A DNA stretch of 15,467 bases. Origin: Zoogloeaceae bacterium. GTDB taxonomy: Bacteria; Pseudomonadota; Gammaproteobacteria; Burkholderiales; Rhodocyclaceae. Both the position numbers and the translations under genes were made by a program. How positions within the stretch are numbered: the stretch's first letter is position 1; each line of letters starts with the position of its first letter. The notes under the pieces were generated by a model that saw only the letters and a program-made list of their open reading frames with translations, did not search any database and had not been told where the DNA came from. Shown one piece after another: positions 14,386-15,467 of the stretch. The DNA lies in NCBI GenBank assembly GCA_015657735.1, contig SSSX01000140.1:1-15467 (forward strand), given 5' to 3'.

Positions 14386-14400
14386 GCGCAGAAAATGCGC
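14386..14400. terminator. Small inverted repeat between convergent genes
   Basis: GCGCA-GAAAA-TGCGC sits in the 23-base gap between the end of the sox operon and the convergent cytochrome gene. The stem is only 5 bp and no T-run follows, so any termination here is probably weak. Confidence 0.25.
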
Positions 14401-14408
14401 CCCGGGGC

Positions 14409-14717
14409 TTACTTGAAATGGTAATAACGGTGATTGAGCCAGGCGACCACGTCGTCCTCCTCTTCGGGGAACCAGCCGGTCTTGAGCTGGGTGCTGCAGA
14501 AGCTGACCTGGGCGGCCAGCTTGGCCAGACTCGTCACCTTGCGGTCCGGGCGGGTGTACAGCCTGCTCCCGTCACCGCCGATCAGGCGCTGATGACAGGC
14601 CGCGCAATCCTTGTCGGCGACCAGTTTTTCGCCGGCCGCCACATCGCCGGCCCGCGCGCTGCCGACCAGCAATCCGCTCAGGCCGGCAAGCAGCACAATG
14701 CCAATCCTTGCTTTCAT
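14409..14717 (-). CDS. Small exported monoheme cytochrome c lacking an internal methionine
   Basis: 102-residue protein with a signal peptide (residues 1-23, ..LSGLLVGSARA-G) and one heme site, C38-A-A-C-H42. The mature part has the unusual blocks QRLIGGDGSRLYTRPDRKV, QVSFCSTQLKTGWFPEEEDDV and C-terminal NHRYYHFK. No methionine exists after the initiator, so the sixth heme ligand cannot be the usual Met; H96, H100 or C74 are the candidates. I recognise it as a cytochrome but cannot name a characterised family. It is convergent with the end of the sox operon and divergent, with a 47-base gap, from an exported rhodanese gene, which hints at a role in periplasmic sulfur chemistry. CGGAGAGG precedes the start. 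Confidence 0.82.
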   Translation of the reverse strand: MKARIGIVLLAGLSGLLVGSARAGDVAAGEKLVADKDCAACHQRLIGGDGSRLYTRPDRKVTSLAKLAAQVSFCSTQLKTGWFPEEEDDVVAWLNHRYYHFK

Positions 14718-14764
14718 GAACAGCCTCTCCGGAGGTTGAATCGAACAAACCCTGTGGAGGAAGT

Positions 14765-15364
14765 ATGAAACATTTTGCCGCCGGCGCCATGCTCGCGCTG
14801 TTTGCCCTCGGTCTGCCGCTGCCCGGCCACGCCGGCGTCGATGCCGCCAGCGTGCCGGAACTCAAGCGCAGCCGTCTGCAGCTCTACCTCACGCCGCAGG
14901 ACGCCTACGACATCGTCCGCAACGACGCGTCGCGGACCCTGTTCCTCGACGTGCGCACCCGCGCCGAAGCCATGTACGTCGGCATGGCCACGCCGGTGGA
15001 CGCCCTCGTGCCCTACATGGAACACCAGGAGCTGATGACCGACTGGGACGAGCGCCGCGGCATGTACCAGCTGATGCCCAACAGCGATTTCCTGTCCGAA
15101 ACCGAATCCCGCCTGAAGGCCAAGGGCCTCACCAAGGCCGACCGGGTGATCCTGATCTGCCGCTCCGGCGACCGCAGCGCCCGTGCCGCCGACCTCCTCG
15201 CCGGCGCCGGCTACACCCAGGTGTACAGCATCGTCGAAGGCTTCGAGGGCGACGCCGCCAAGGATGGCCCCAAGGCCGGCCAGCGCAGCGTCAATGGCTG
15301 GAAGAACGCCGGCCTGCCGTGGACCTACAAACTGCAGAAGGACAAGATGTACTTCCCGCGCTGA
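14765..15364 (+). CDS. Exported rhodanese-like sulfurtransferase
   Basis: 199-residue protein with a signal peptide (residues 1-23, MKHFAAGAMLALFALGLPLPGHA). A single rhodanese domain spans about 38-188: LTPQDAYDIV, FLDVRTRAEA (57-70), then the active loop C132-R-S-G-D-R-S in VILICRSGDRSARAADLL, and GWKNAGLPW near the end. C132 would carry a persulfide. An insertion of roughly 35 residues (about 73-112, rich in Met and acidic residues) separates the DVR motif from the active-site half and is longer than in minimal rhodaneses. GGAGGAAG is well placed before the start. It lies beside the sox operon and a Met-less cytochrome; a role in thiosulfate or persulfide transfer is inferred, not shown. 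Confidence 0.88.
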   Translation: MKHFAAGAMLALFALGLPLPGHAGVDAASVPELKRSRLQLYLTPQDAYDIVRNDASRTLFLDVRTRAEAMYVGMATPVDALVPYMEHQELMTDWDERRGMYQLMPNSDFLSETESRLKAKGLTKADRVILICRSGDRSARAADLLAGAGYTQVYSIVEGFEGDAAKDGPKAGQRSVNGWKNAGLPWTYKLQKDKMYFPR

Positions 15365-15385
15365 CCCGCACCCCCCGCTGCTGCA

Positions 15386-15415
15386 TTGCGACAAGAGGCC
15401 GAAGCCCGCTAAGCT
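15386..15415 (+). promoter_or_regulatory. Possible promoter for a gene beyond the right edge
   Basis: TTGCGA (15386-15391) and TAAGCT (15410-15415) are spaced by 18 bases, upstream of a possible ATG at 15447. The -10 box lies in the loop of the hairpin at 15395-15431, so promoter and stem-loop overlap. Confidence 0.3.
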
Positions 15416-15431
15416 ACGGCGCTTCGGCCTC
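15395..15431. terminator. 11-bp stem-loop downstream of the rhodanese gene
   Basis: GAGGCCGAAGC (15395-15405) pairs perfectly with GCTTCGGCCTC (15421-15431) across 15 bases, and the loop can add a CCG/CGG inner pair. It starts 30 bases past the rhodanese stop, fitting a terminator, but no T-run follows. Confidence 0.5.
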
Positions 15432-15446
15432 CTCGCGTCCACCGCC

Positions 15447-15467
15447 ATGTCCCGACTCCGCAGCTTC
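15447..15467 (+). CDS. Possible start of a gene running off the right edge
   Basis: ATG 15447 opens a frame reading MSRLRSF up to the end of the window. A possible promoter lies about 32 bases upstream, but no Shine-Dalgarno sequence is seen. Seven codons give no hint of function, so this is only a marker for checking against the flanking sequence. Confidence 0.25.

Overview
The window is GC-rich, densely coding bacterial DNA. Its gene content and protein families point to a betaproteobacterium, probably of the Azoarcus/Thauera/Aromatoleum group (Rhodocyclales). That placement is inferred from family resemblance and base composition; there is no rRNA or other phylogenetic marker here. I see no insertion sequence, phage gene, tRNA, CRISPR array or other sign of recent mobility.

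Left third (1-3756): an aromatic-degradation module. A divergently transcribed AraC/XylS-type regulator (2755-3756, +) faces antA-antB (2556-666, -), the oxygenase subunits of anthranilate 1,2-dioxygenase, which converts anthranilate to catechol. Downstream of antB, after a palindrome-rich gap, is the 5' part of a Liv-type ABC transporter solute-binding protein gene that runs off the left edge. The reductase gene antC is not next to antAB. The regulator-antA intergenic region holds two XylS-like half-sites, the nearer one overlapping a predicted -35 box.

Middle (3800-6136): electron-transfer and sulfide-oxidation genes. They are a diheme cytochrome c4-type gene (+) and, convergent to it, a two-gene unit (-) encoding a small monoheme cytochrome and the flavoprotein of flavocytochrome c sulfide dehydrogenase (SoxE/SoxF- or FccA/FccB-like).

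Right half (6137-14385): a colinear thiosulfate-oxidation operon, soxC-soxD-soxY-soxZ-soxA-soxX-soxB, followed by a metallo-beta-lactamase-fold protein (SoxH-like) and a periplasmic thioredoxin-like protein (SoxW-like). All products carry Tat or Sec signals, except SoxZ, which has none and probably travels with Tat-exported SoxY. SoxYZ carries the sulfur substrate on a C-terminal GGCGG cysteine, SoxAX attaches it, SoxB hydrolyses off sulfate, and SoxCD oxidises the remaining sulfane sulfur. Electrons go to c-type cytochromes. With SoxCD present, complete oxidation to sulfate without stored sulfur is expected. An AT-rich palindrome and a good sigma70-type promoter lie just before soxC.

Right end (14409-15467): a divergent pair, an unusual small cytochrome c with no internal methionine (-) and an exported rhodanese (+). 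A hairpin and a possible promoter follow, and perhaps the first codons of another gene.
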